DNA from: G963665405 sp963665405
GTDB lineage: Bacteria; Chloroflexota; Dehalococcoidia; Lucifugimonadales; G963665405
Reading direction: 5' to 3'
Assembly (NCBI GenBank): GCA_963665405.2
Contig: CAXXUH010000004.1
Span: forward strand, 620,001-684,000
DNA: 64,000 bases
Made by a program: the position numbers and the translations under genes. The notes under the pieces were generated by a model that saw only the letters and a program-made list of their open reading frames with translations, was not told where the DNA came from and did no database searches. This document shows positions 23,156 through 31,665 of the stretch, piece by piece; position 1 is the first letter of the stretch, and each line of letters begins with the position of its first letter.

Positions 23156-26100
23156 TCATACACCCGCCTTGGCCGGCAGGAGGCGGATAACTTCTTGAAA
23201 GCCGTCCTCTACAATCTCGTCGAAGTCGCGCTTCATGACGATGTCCTTGGGGGCACCGAGCATGTCCGGCAGACGCGGACACATGTCCTCCATCAAATCC
23301 ACGAAAATCCAGAGCTCGGAGGACTTCCTGGAAGGGTCAACCGACTGAAGCTCGGTGCGCAGCCCCTCAAGCCTTTCCTGCCACGCCTTCGTGAGGGCGA
23401 CGATGGACAGGTTGTCTTTCAGCAAGGGCTTCGCATCGTCCAGGATGAGCACGATGACCTTTTGCTGAAACTCCGCACGCTTGTAGTCGCACCGACGGTA
23501 AGCACGGAACAACTCATGCCCCATGCAGAACTCCGAATTGAGCGACTTCTCGCTGATCACGGCCACGATCCGTTTCGCTCGGGAGATTTCGCCTGCGAAA
23601 CGCTCGATTGAGTCGCCGCTGCGCATACGATCTTTGTCCCGGCCGATAACGCGCCCACTCTCCTTCAGCGCTTCACATAGACGGTCCACGATTTCTTCAC
23701 GGCGGCGACCGGACTTAGTCGAGTCCTCTCCCCATGCGTAGGAGACATAGACCTCAGGAGCTTCCTCTGCTAAGGCGGCTGTCGGGGCTGTGCTGGCGAC
23801 TGGAACTGGCGCGACCTGTGCGGGAAGGACTGGCTTTGAGAACTGAACCCGACGAACGGTTTGGCTCAACCCGGTGAGCAATGCTGGCATGATCGGGAAG
23901 TGGAAACACAGCCGGTGGCTCCCTGGATAAACCTCTTGTTGGTCCCAGAGCCGCAGGAGGAAGCCCTCATTCAACTCGCGGCTTTCATCCACCGACCGGC
24001 CCAGATATTCCGCCAGCGCAGCAGAAGCTTCGGCGCGAGCGCCGCGCCGCAAATGGATGAACGTTGCCAGCCAACCGATCGTCTCGCCTATTCCGGAGGT
24101 TGGATTCGGAAAGCTCGTCAATGCCTGCCACGCGGCGTCTGCGTTTCCCGCTGCGAGGCGAGAAAAAGCCTCCAAACTCGCGAGCGCAAAGTAGCGAGGG
24201 AATTCGTGTCGCGCCGTGCTTGCGGCCTGAGCTGCTCCGTCCCAGTCAGTTTGAAGTTGGCGTTGTACCACGGCACCTAGAGCGGCCTGCTGAGCGTTAC
24301 GTCCTTCCTCTGCCACGATTTCTGCCAACGTCCGGGCATCGCCAGTCGCGGCACACAGGTAGATCACGCCCTCGACAAGTTTGTAGCGGTTAAATCGGTC
24401 AGGAATCCGGTTGAGCCCATCTCGCTGCGCCGCAATCGCGTCTGCCGGTTTCCCGGCACGGCAATACACCTCACTCAAGCTCTGGTAGAGCGAGAAGAGG
24501 CTCTTGTCGGGCGGGATGACCTTGATGCCCTCCTTGAGCAGCGCCACTGCCTCGTCGCTCTTGCCCGCCTGGGCCAGCAGGTCCGCGCGAATCTGGTAGA
24601 GCGAGAAGAGGTTCTTGTCGGGCGGGATGACCTTGATGCCCTCCTTGAGCAGCGCCACTGCCTCGTCGCTCTTGCCCGCCTGGGCCAGCAGGTCCGCGCA
24701 AATCTGGTAGAGCGAGAAGAGGTTCTTGTCGGGCGGGATGACCTTGATGCCCTCCTTGAGCAGCGCCACTGCCTCGTCGCTCTTGCCCGCCTGGGCCAGC
24801 AGGTCCGCGCGAATCTGGTAGAGCGAGAAGAGGTTCTTGTCGGGCGGGATGACCTTGAGGTTCTTGTCGGGCGGGATGACCTTGATGCCCTCCTTGAGCA
24901 GCGCTACTGCCTCGTCGCTCTTGCCTGCGCTCGTGAGAATTTCGGCGCCGAGTTGGTAGAGCGGTGCGGCTACGTCAAGGACCGACAACGTCCGAAGCCC
25001 GCGGCGAATGACTGCGACCGCAGCGTCTGCGCCTTCTGCGTGGCGCTTGAGGTTGGCCAGTAGATACCATGCTGCCTCCGGCGCGCCCAGACCAAGCGCC
25101 CGCTCGGCGTGTGTGACAGCCCGTTGGATGTCGCCCGGCTTGCCACGGGCCTGTAGGCACCTCGGGAGATGATATTCGAGTCCCTTCGCGCCCCCGGTTC
25201 CGAGCAGCACCGAGAGCACGCCGATGCGTTCGTCGAGTTCTTCGCGGTCAGTCGGCACGGGGCTGACAGACTTGATCTCCCGCTTCAGGTGGTCCGTGAA
25301 TCGCTGCCCGATGACGGAGAGCTCCGACTCCCTCCCCGCCTGCACGAGGTGATAGCGCAATTCCGCAAACGACTCGCCGAGCTTGCTCTGGCTGCCAACC
25401 ATCTGCTTCGCTTTGAAATGGCGCATGTGATAGTCGGCCGCACCTGAGTGGGCTTGCCGGAACTCCGAAAGTTCGTCGCGGAGATGTGCGAGTGATATTT
25501 CTCGGACAATCGGATTCAGAGCGAGCGACCCTTTATAGAAGTTGAGCAGGAAGCGGGTGACGAGGCTGGAGCGGAGCTCTGTCGCTTCATCTTTGCTGCC
25601 GCAAATTCTCTCTACGGCCTGGCGCTTGAAGCTGCGCCGATGCACCGCGAGACGCCAGAGCTGTCGCTGATGCACCACCTCCAGATGGCGCATAGTCCGC
25701 TCCAGAAGGTCGCGCTCCAGCGCCTTGAGGAAATCGCGGGAAACCTCGCGGTCCTGAACGGCCCAAAGCCCGGGGTTGCTCGCGATGATTTCATCCGAGG
25801 TCTCGTAGCGGAGAGCGCTCACCAGTGCTTCTAAGGCGCGTGGATTGAAGTCGAGGTCGCGAACAACCTCCATTTCCCGATCTGCCGGAATCTCGACGGA
25901 CACACCAGCTTCTTTCAGTTTGGTCTCAAGCGCCTCGATAGCTTCATCCGGTTCTAGCTTGCTGAGTGTGCGTTTCGGTATCCACTCAGACCAACGGGCT
26001 TCCTCGACAATACGGTCGCTCAAGAGCAGGAGGCGTCCCGCGAGGTTGGGACGATTCCGCAGGAAAGCGAGGATGCCATTCATCTCTGGCAGCGGGGATC

Positions 26101-26491
26101 CGGAATCTACCCGGAAGAACCGCTGCGCTTCGTCGATAATCACGACGACCGGCCGATGTAGCGCCTTTTCGACAGCGTAGGCGAGATTGGGATTGGGCTG
26201 CTCAAAGAGAACCTGCTCCATTTCTGGTAAGCCCTGCTGACTCAGCACCACCGAGAGCTCCATCAAACTTTCAAGAACGGAAGGTGTCGGACGGTCAGCG
26301 ATTTCGTTGATGAATGCGTGCTGCCACTTTCCTTGCCTGTCCGCCACTTCGCGAAAATCCCGGGCGAGGTCAGTCTTGCCCACGCCTGGCGGGCCTTGAA
26401 GAAAGCAAATAGGTGGGCCGTCCTTGAGCCACACGTTCACGAGCCATTCGAGGTTCTCCGCCCGGCTCTTACCGATGTACTTCTTTGTCAT
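23156..26491 (-). CDS. NTPase-TPR-TIR protein (STAND-type candidate anti-phage effector)
   Basis: The 1,111-residue protein has three parts. An AAA/STAND ATPase comes first (Walker A GPPGVGKTD near residue 33; Walker B VVVIIDEAQRF near 113-123; winged-helix-like region to 330). A long TPR solenoid spans roughly residues 420-860. A C-terminal TIR domain starts near residue 912 (VYVSYAWGED; NSEFCMGHELF with the putative catalytic Glu near 993). TIR domains of this kind hydrolyse NAD+ or make signalling nucleotides when the STAND module oligomerises on a trigger. The TPR part contains nearly identical 37-residue repeats. A modest ribosome site (aaggtaagg) precedes ATG 26491. It stands alone between Moco and C1 genes. 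The domain order fits prokaryotic NLR-like defence proteins; the trigger is unknown. Confidence 0.88.
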   Translation of the reverse strand: MTKKYIGKSRAENLEWLVNVWLKDGPPICFLQGPPGVGKTDLARDFREVADRQGKWQHAFINEIADRPTPSVLESLMELSVVLSQQGLPEMEQVLFEQPNPNLAYAVEKALHRPVVVIIDEAQRFFRVDSGSPLPEMNGILAFLRNRPNLAGRLLLLSDRIVEEARWSEWIPKRTLSKLEPDEAIEALETKLKEAGVSVEIPADREMEVVRDLDFNPRALEALVSALRYETSDEIIASNPGLWAVQDREVSRDFLKALERDLLERTMRHLEVVHQRQLWRLAVHRRSFKRQAVERICGSKDEATELRSSLVTRFLLNFYKGSLALNPIVREISLAHLRDELSEFRQAHSGAADYHMRHFKAKQMVGSQSKLGESFAELRYHLVQAGRESELSVIGQRFTDHLKREIKSVSPVPTDREELDERIGVLSVLLGTGGAKGLEYHLPRCLQARGKPGDIQRAVTHAERALGLGAPEAAWYLLANLKRHAEGADAAVAVIRRGLRTLSVLDVAAPLYQLGAEILTSAGKSDEAVALLKEGIKVIPPDKNLKVIPPDKNLFSLYQIRADLLAQAGKSDEAVALLKEGIKVIPPDKNLFSLYQICADLLAQAGKSDEAVALLKEGIKVIPPDKNLFSLYQIRADLLAQAGKSDEAVALLKEGIKVIPPDKSLFSLYQSLSEVYCRAGKPADAIAAQRDGLNRIPDRFNRYKLVEGVIYLCAATGDARTLAEIVAEEGRNAQQAALGAVVQRQLQTDWDGAAQAASTARHEFPRYFALASLEAFSRLAAGNADAAWQALTSFPNPTSGIGETIGWLATFIHLRRGARAEASAALAEYLGRSVDESRELNEGFLLRLWDQQEVYPGSHRLCFHFPIMPALLTGLSQTVRRVQFSKPVLPAQVAPVPVASTAPTAALAEEAPEVYVSYAWGEDSTKSGRRREEIVDRLCEALKESGRVIGRDKDRMRSGDSIERFAGEISRAKRIVAVISEKSLNSEFCMGHELFRAYRRCDYKRAEFQQKVIVLILDDAKPLLKDNLSIVALTKAWQERLEGLRTELQSVDPSRKSSELWIFVDLMEDMCPRLPDMLGAPKDIVMKRDFDEIVEDGFQEVIRLLPAKAGV
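24481..24930. repeat. 111-bp tandem repeats within the TPR region of the TIR protein
   Basis: Units start at 24481, 24592, 24703 and 24814 with an exact 111-bp period (37 codons). They differ at only one or two bases each (for example ggctcttgtcgg against ggttcttgtcgg). The fourth unit carries an extra 27-bp duplication at 24831-24857/24858-24884, which duplicates the nine residues KVIPPDKNL. The near identity at DNA level shows very recent expansion, or gene conversion, of the repeats in the putative sensor. Confidence 0.95.
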
Positions 26492-26726
26492 GGGAGCCTT
26501 ACCTTCGGCTGCTCATGTGTGGCCGCACAATGCTCGTGGAGAGGCACCTAACAGTGGTCAAGACCGGAGTTACCCATGTCAAGCTGCCTGGACCCAAATA
26601 ACGCACCATCCTCGACGAGAGCAAGGTAATATCACTCACGAATGCGGTCAACCATCCAATCAAGCTCACAAAACTTGCTAGGAACCCCGGATCAGCCGAG
26701 GGGGTAATCCGAGACGGGGCTACGTC

Positions 26727-28349
26727 CTACAGCCCGAGGATGTTGCCGTTCTCGTCGACGTCCAACGACCGCGGCTTTCCGGGCAGGCCGGGCATTGTGA
26801 CGATGTTGCCTGCGACCGGATAGAGGAATCCGGCTCCGATGGACGCGCGGATTTCGGAGACCTCGAAGGTGTAGCCGGAGGGGCGGCCCTTGAGCAACGG
26901 GTTGTGCGAGATCGACAGGTGGGTCTTGGCCATGCAGACGGGGAGGGCGCCCCAGGCGAGCGCCTGATATCGCTTGAGCTGACGCCGCGCCGGCGGACTC
27001 CATTTCACGTCGTCGGCTCCGTAGACCTTCTGTGCCAGGGCCAGAACCTTGTCCTCGGTGCTCGCGTCCTCCGGATACAGGTATGACACGTCGACCGGAC
27101 CGCTCTTGGCCGCCTCGATGAGGGCCTCCGCGAGGTCGGTCGCGCCGGAGCCACCCTGGTCGAAGACCCTGGTCTCGACCGCTGCCGAGGCGCCGGCGCC
27201 CTCGGCCCGGCGCCTGGCGATTGCGATCTCTTCGGGCGTATCAGTCGGGAACCGGTTCAGCGCGACCACAACCGGCAGACCGAAGGACCGGATCATCCCG
27301 ACCAGGTGCTCTAGGTTTGCCGCCCCCTTCTCGACGGCGTCCGTATCGGTGGCGTCTAGCTGCTTGACGGGAACGCCGCCGTGGTACTTCAGCGCTCGGA
27401 CGGTGGCCACCAGGACCACCGCGCTCGGCCTGAGTCCGTTGAACCGCGCCTTGATGTGCATGAACTTCTCGAAGCCCAGGTCGGCCCCGAACCCCGCTTC
27501 GGTGAGAACGTAGTCGGCGTACCCCAGCGCCATCTTGTCGGACACCACCGAGCAGCACCCGTGGGCGATGTTGCCGAAGGGTCCGGTATGGACCAGCACC
27601 GGCTGGCCTTCGGTGGTCTGGACCAGGTTTGGGTGGATGGCATGACGCAGCAGCGCCATCATCGACCCGACGGCGCCGACATCGTCTGCCGTGACCGGAG
27701 TCCCGTCGTTGGTGAACCCGACCACCGTCCGGGTCAGCCGCGTTCTCAGATCCTCCAGGCCGGAGGACAGCGCAAGGATTGCCATGATCTCGGATGCGGT
27801 GACGATATCGAAGCCGGTCTCGCGGACGGGCGCGTTGGGTGACCCGCCGATGCCTGTCACGATCTGGCGGACGGCCCTGTCCTCGACGTCGGTGACGCGT
27901 CGCCAGGTGATGCCGCTGGGCTCCAGACCGGGAATCCGATGTCTCTGGGCCGCATTTTCGGTGAGGACGGTCAGCAGATTGTGCGCCGACCCTACGGCGT
28001 GGGCGTCGCCGGTGAAGTGGACGTTGACCTCGTCCTCGGGAACTACCCTGGACTGCCCCCCGCCGGTCCCTCCACCCTTGATGCCGAAGACGGGTCCGAG
28101 CGAGGGCTCGCGGAGAGTGGCGATCGGGCGCTTTCCCAGCTTACCCAGCGCCTGTGTCAGGCCGACGGTAATGGTCGTCTTGCCCTCGCCGGCGGGGGTG
28201 GGGGTTATGCCGGTCACGAGGACCAGCTTGCCCTGCGGTCCGTCGTGTCTGATAGCGTCCTGATGGATCTTGGCCTTGTAGTGGCCCTGGGGGATGACGG
28301 TTCTGGGGTCGAGCCCCATCTTCTCCGCTATCTCCGCTATCGGTCGCAT
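26727..28349 (-). CDS. fhs: Formate-tetrahydrofolate ligase
   Basis: The 540-residue enzyme forms 10-formyl-THF from formate, ATP and THF. Characteristic motifs are TPTPAGEGKTTITVGL (P-loop), LREPSLGPVFGIKGGGTGGG, VHFTGDAHAVGSAHNLL and the FGNIAHGCCSV region, ending in the VTMPGLPG signature. I chose the ATG at 28349 (MRPIAEIAEKMG) with a gggggа-like ribosome site instead of the 53-residue in-frame extension, which has no similarity to the family. With formate dehydrogenase in the same window it can move formate into the folate one-carbon pool. It is divergent from aroC. Confidence 0.96.
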   Translation of the reverse strand: MRPIAEIAEKMGLDPRTVIPQGHYKAKIHQDAIRHDGPQGKLVLVTGITPTPAGEGKTTITVGLTQALGKLGKRPIATLREPSLGPVFGIKGGGTGGGQSRVVPEDEVNVHFTGDAHAVGSAHNLLTVLTENAAQRHRIPGLEPSGITWRRVTDVEDRAVRQIVTGIGGSPNAPVRETGFDIVTASEIMAILALSSGLEDLRTRLTRTVVGFTNDGTPVTADDVGAVGSMMALLRHAIHPNLVQTTEGQPVLVHTGPFGNIAHGCCSVVSDKMALGYADYVLTEAGFGADLGFEKFMHIKARFNGLRPSAVVLVATVRALKYHGGVPVKQLDATDTDAVEKGAANLEHLVGMIRSFGLPVVVALNRFPTDTPEEIAIARRRAEGAGASAAVETRVFDQGGSGATDLAEALIEAAKSGPVDVSYLYPEDASTEDKVLALAQKVYGADDVKWSPPARRQLKRYQALAWGALPVCMAKTHLSISHNPLLKGRPSGYTFEVSEIRASIGAGFLYPVAGNIVTMPGLPGKPRSLDVDENGNILGL

Positions 28350-28514
28350 GTGCAGTCCCCCGTTGGCTCCGCGTTGCCGTGGGCACCGATTCGGCCCGCC
28401 GCATTCTAGCACACGCCGTCGAACACACGGAGAGGACAGGCGGGCACGGCCGGGACCATCGTGCGTAACCCAAGGAGAGGCCGGGAATCCAAGAAGGGGG
28501 GAAGGCAAAGTAAG

Positions 28515-28586
28515 GGGCCCGGGCTACGAGGTACGCTCATCTGTGACAAGCACAGCAGGCACTCGCAGGTGTCCAAGCCCGGGCCC
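28515..28586. other. Candidate structured RNA or regulatory cruciform between fhs and aroC
   Basis: An 11-bp perfect stem (gggcccgggct at 28515-28525 with agcccgggccc at 28576-28586) encloses two further hairpins: ctgtg/cacag (28541-28555) and ggcac/gtgtc (28558-28573). The result is a compact three-way junction of 72 nt. It could act in the leader of either divergent gene or be a small RNA. It does not match SRP RNA or a tRNA. No other feature is seen in the 373-bp gap. Confidence 0.4.
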
Positions 28587-28722
28587 GAGGGTCTCACGCT
28601 GGGCCGGCGCCCGGCCTCGCGGGCGCCTTTACGATCATAGCATAGGGCCGTGGCTGGTGATAGCATGGGTTGCAGCCGCCGGCCCCCCCTTTCACCGGGC
28701 CGCGGGGAGGAACGGAACCGCT

Positions 28723-29808
28723 ATGGGTAACACGTTCGGCCATGCCTTTCGCGTGACGACCTGGGGCGAATCCCACGGCGACGCGGTCGGTGTAGTCGTC
28801 GACGGATGCCCCCCGAGGGTCCCGCTCGACATCGCGGACATACAGACGGAGCTCGACCGGCGCAGGCCCGGCCAGAGTGACATCTCGTCTCAGCGGAAAG
28901 AGGGCGACCGCGGGGAGATCCTGTCGGGCGTATTCGAGGGGCTGACCCTCGGCACGCCGATCCTCATCGGGGTCTGGAATGAGGACGCCCGCTCGAAGGA
29001 CTATGAGCACATGCGGCACCTCTTCCGTCCCTCGCACGCGGACTACACCTACCAGGCGAAGTATGGGATACGCAACTGGATGGGTGGGGGCCGAGCCAGC
29101 GCCAGAGAGACGATCGGACGCGTTGCGGCCGGGGCCATCGCCCGGAAGATCCTCAACATCGAGTGCGGGGTCGAGATCGTCGGCTACGTGAAGCAGGTCT
29201 GGACGATCGTCGCCGACGTCGACCCGAACTCCGTGTCAGCCTCGGAGGTGGAGGCCAACGCCGTCCGCTGTCCAGACGCGGACGCCGCGGCCCGGATGAC
29301 CGAGCGAATTATCGAGGCTCGCAAAGACGGTGACTCGCTCGGTGGCGTGGTCGAGGCGGTGGCCAGAAACGTGCCGCCCGGCCTGGGGGAGCCTGTCTTC
29401 GACAAGCTTGAGGCCGACCTGGGCCGGGGAATCCTGTCGCTGCCGGCGTGCAAGGGGTTCGAGATCGGCTCGGGGTTCGGAGGGGTGACGATGACCGGGT
29501 CGCAGCATAACGACCCTTTCTACAGCGACGGGGGACGGATCCGAACCCGCACGAACCGATCCGGGGGAGTGCAGGGCGGTATCAGCAATGGAGAGAACAT
29601 CGTCGTCCGGGCCGCGTTCAAACCAACGGCGACGATAATGCGGCCGCAGGAGACGGTTGACGACGAGGGGCGTTCCGCGGTGATCGAAGGACGAGGCCGC
29701 CACGATCCCTGTGTGCTACCCCGCGCGGTTCCGATGGTCGAGGCGATGATGGCTCTGGTGCTGGTGGACCACCTGCTAAGGCAGCGGACCACAGGGTCTG
29801 GGGTCTAG
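28723..29808 (+). CDS. aroC: Chorismate synthase
   Basis: The 361-residue enzyme converts EPSP to chorismate with reduced FMN, the last common step to aromatic amino acids. Motifs include GESHGDAVGVVVDGCPP at the N-terminus, RRPGQSDISSQRKEGD, FRPSHADYTYQAKYG and GGGRASARET. The conserved SGGVQGGISNG and RHDPCVLPRAVPMVEAM are present near the end. The start at ATG 28723 (MGNTFGHAFRVTTW) has ggggagga eight to fifteen bases upstream. The longer open frame into the fhs upstream region is not part of the gene. Its end overlaps by four bases a convergent winged-helix gene. Confidence 0.96.
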   Translation: MGNTFGHAFRVTTWGESHGDAVGVVVDGCPPRVPLDIADIQTELDRRRPGQSDISSQRKEGDRGEILSGVFEGLTLGTPILIGVWNEDARSKDYEHMRHLFRPSHADYTYQAKYGIRNWMGGGRASARETIGRVAAGAIARKILNIECGVEIVGYVKQVWTIVADVDPNSVSASEVEANAVRCPDADAAARMTERIIEARKDGDSLGGVVEAVARNVPPGLGEPVFDKLEADLGRGILSLPACKGFEIGSGFGGVTMTGSQHNDPFYSDGGRIRTRTNRSGGVQGGISNGENIVVRAAFKPTATIMRPQETVDDEGRSAVIEGRGRHDPCVLPRAVPMVEAMMALVLVDHLLRQRTTGSGV

Positions 29809-30125
29809 GCCACCCGCTCGCTGCCGGTGTACGTCACCGGCGCCGTCAGGCGATAGCCGCGGCTGCGCTCCGTAACGATAAGCCGGGGCGAGGACGGGTT
29901 CTCCTCCAGCCTCGAGCGAAGGTAGTGGATGTAAAGCTTCAGGTAGTTGAGCTTCGCCGACGCCTGGGTGCCCCATACAGACTCCAGAAGTCTTCGGTAC
30001 CCGACGACTCCCGGGAATCCAGTCGCGAGAGCCTCCAGCAGATCGAACTCTAGCGGGCTGAGCCTCACGGTCTGACCGGAGGCCGTCACCATTCTCTGGG
30101 GCTTGTTCAAGGTGATCTCGTTCAT
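29805..30125 (-). CDS. Stand-alone OmpR-type winged-helix DNA-binding protein
   Basis: The conserved part (MNEITLNKPQRM onward, 106 residues from ATG 30125) is a Trans_reg_C winged helix: VRLSPLEFDLLEALA, YRRLLESVWGTQ, KLYIHYLRSRLEENPSSPRL and the wing TERSRGYRLTAP. No receiver domain is present. The frame stays open upstream to a TTG at 30272, but those residues look non-coding; starts at 30227 or 30272 cannot be excluded. Without a receiver its activity must be set by level or by partners. It converges with aroC and is divergent from two other winged-helix regulators, forming a small cluster of related regulators. Confidence 0.75.
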   Translation of the reverse strand: MNEITLNKPQRMVTASGQTVRLSPLEFDLLEALATGFPGVVGYRRLLESVWGTQASAKLNYLKLYIHYLRSRLEENPSSPRLIVTERSRGYRLTAPVTYTGSERVA

Positions 30126-30550
30126 AGCCTTCACTCGGCAGGGCCAGCCCGACCCACTACTGGAAGTCTCGGCTACCGAGGACGCACCGGCAGTCTGCCG
30201 ATTGGCGCCCCGGACCTCCGTTTCCATCCTGCTTTTCTCGATCCTACCTCCGGGTAATAAAGTGAGCGGCAACGATGCTCTAACTCAGGTAAACGGGCGG
30301 TAAAGAAAGATCAAAGATCGGGGCTCCGACCGCTCCCGGAGCGTTGAAGGTGACAAAACGAGACAAATTGGTTAGAGTTTTTCACTTCGACTTTTTCTTG
30401 GAGAACTGCTTGGCATAGTTAGAAGTTTGTGGACCCGCTCCCGCCGGTGCAGATACAAGATATTGTGACAAGTTTTTGACTTAGCCGTGCGGAAGTTTTG
30501 AACTTGTATAGAGAGCTAAGATAGCCAGAACGTGTGTGTCAGCGAGGCAC

Positions 30551-30580
30551 TTGACAAACTGTGGAAATGTTCCCTAATAT
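30551..30580 (+). promoter_or_regulatory. Candidate promoter of the regulator pair
   Basis: TTGACA at 30551-30556 and TAATAT at 30575-30580 are 18 bp apart, in a locally AT-rich, gene-free stretch (30300-30800). It points at the receiver/winged-helix gene starting at 30806 and implies a leader of about 220 nt. Apart from this I see no gene in the gap. Confidence 0.5.
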
Positions 30581-30805
30581 GCCACCTACGAAAAACCACG
30601 GAGATGTTGGTTTCCGTCTGAGGGTCAGGTAAAGCGGATCGTTGAACCTCCCAGGCTCGCTATAGCGGATACGGCATCCGTGATTCTGTCGTCGCAGGAT
30701 GACTAATTGTTGACGGATCGCGGCTTAGACATAGGCAGCTTGAGGAAGCTGGAGGCCATGCGGGCGACAAAAGGGCGAATCCGGACGTACGAGGAGAGCG
30801 CCGCG

Positions 30806-31543
30806 ATGCGTGTGCTCTGCATCGGGCTCACCCCGCGCGTACTAGAGATGGTCAGCCTCGCCCTCAGGCTTCGCTGGCCCGACGCCCAGATCGTCGAGGC
30901 CGCAGAGGCGAGGCGCGGGCTCGGTTTGGTGAAGGCCGCCGACCCGGTGCTGGTGCTGCTCCAATCCGCGACCGACTCCGACATGCCGTTGATGGACACG
31001 ATCGGTGAGCTGCGCAGCTTCTCCGAGGTTCCCCTGATGGTGTGGGAGCGGGTAGGGGGAGAGGCCGAGGCGGTGGAGGCACTGGAGCTCGGCGCGGACG
31101 ACTACATCCGGCCACCCTGTGGATTCATAGAGGTAGTAGCCCGCATCGTCGCGCTACTGCGGCGCCTCCGGGGCGAGGGCCATCTGGCCGCGGCCCCGGT
31201 CGTCTCCACCGGAGACCTCGACATCAACCCCACGACGTTCGAGGCCTACCTTGGAGGGGATCGTCTGCAGCTAACGCCGACAGAGTTCCGGCTGCTTTAC
31301 GTCCTGGTCAAGAACCGGACATCGGTCGTCCCTCACCAATTCCTGGCGAAGCTGCTGTGGGAGGACCGGGAGGACAGCGGCGCGTTGCTCAAGAAGTACA
31401 TCCAGCGGGTGCGGAAGAAGCTGGGAGACGATTCCAACCGGCCTCAGTGGATCGCAAACGTCCGGGGGGTCGGCTACCGTTACGTTGGGCCGTCCGGGGA
31501 GCCCTCGCGTCAGGCGGCAGAGCTGACGGCCGCGCTCAGGTAG
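30806..31543 (+). CDS. OmpR-family response regulator with degenerate receiver
   Basis: The 245-residue protein starts at ATG 30806 (MRVLCIGLTPRVLEMV), preceded by gaggagag. The N-terminal receiver-like domain keeps the fold pattern, but the phospho-acceptor position reads DPVLVLLQSATDSDMP, with Gln where Asp is expected. The acidic pocket near the N-terminus is also lost (LCIGLTP in place of the usual DD). The C-terminal winged helix is intact (LQLTPTEFRLLYVLVKNRTS, KKYIQRVRKKLGDD, NVRGVGYRYVG). It is therefore probably a phosphorylation-independent, atypical regulator. It is followed by a second protein of the same design 122 bp downstream. Confidence 0.85.
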   Translation: MRVLCIGLTPRVLEMVSLALRLRWPDAQIVEAAEARRGLGLVKAADPVLVLLQSATDSDMPLMDTIGELRSFSEVPLMVWERVGGEAEAVEALELGADDYIRPPCGFIEVVARIVALLRRLRGEGHLAAAPVVSTGDLDINPTTFEAYLGGDRLQLTPTEFRLLYVLVKNRTSVVPHQFLAKLLWEDREDSGALLKKYIQRVRKKLGDDSNRPQWIANVRGVGYRYVGPSGEPSRQAAELTAALR

Positions 31544-31665
31544 CTTCGCCGGGCACGTTTTCACGACTTGTTCACCCCGGTTCACCCTTGTTCCTCAAAA
31601 GTTCCCCTTACCGCAACCAACCTGTGCCCGGAATGTTCACCGGGACCCTTTACGCTGGTCGAGTG

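Noticed and set aside
24481..24930. Regular repeats considered as a CRISPR array
   Set aside because: The 111-bp units are contiguous, in frame and code TPR residues. There are no spacers and no cas genes.
28350..28508. N-terminal extension of formate-THF ligase
   Set aside because: The 53 residues have no similarity to the family, and ATG 28349 has a good ribosome site.
28515..28586. Signal recognition particle RNA or tRNA
   Set aside because: The SRP GGAA-loop motif and tRNA T arm are missing. Kept only as an unnamed structured element.
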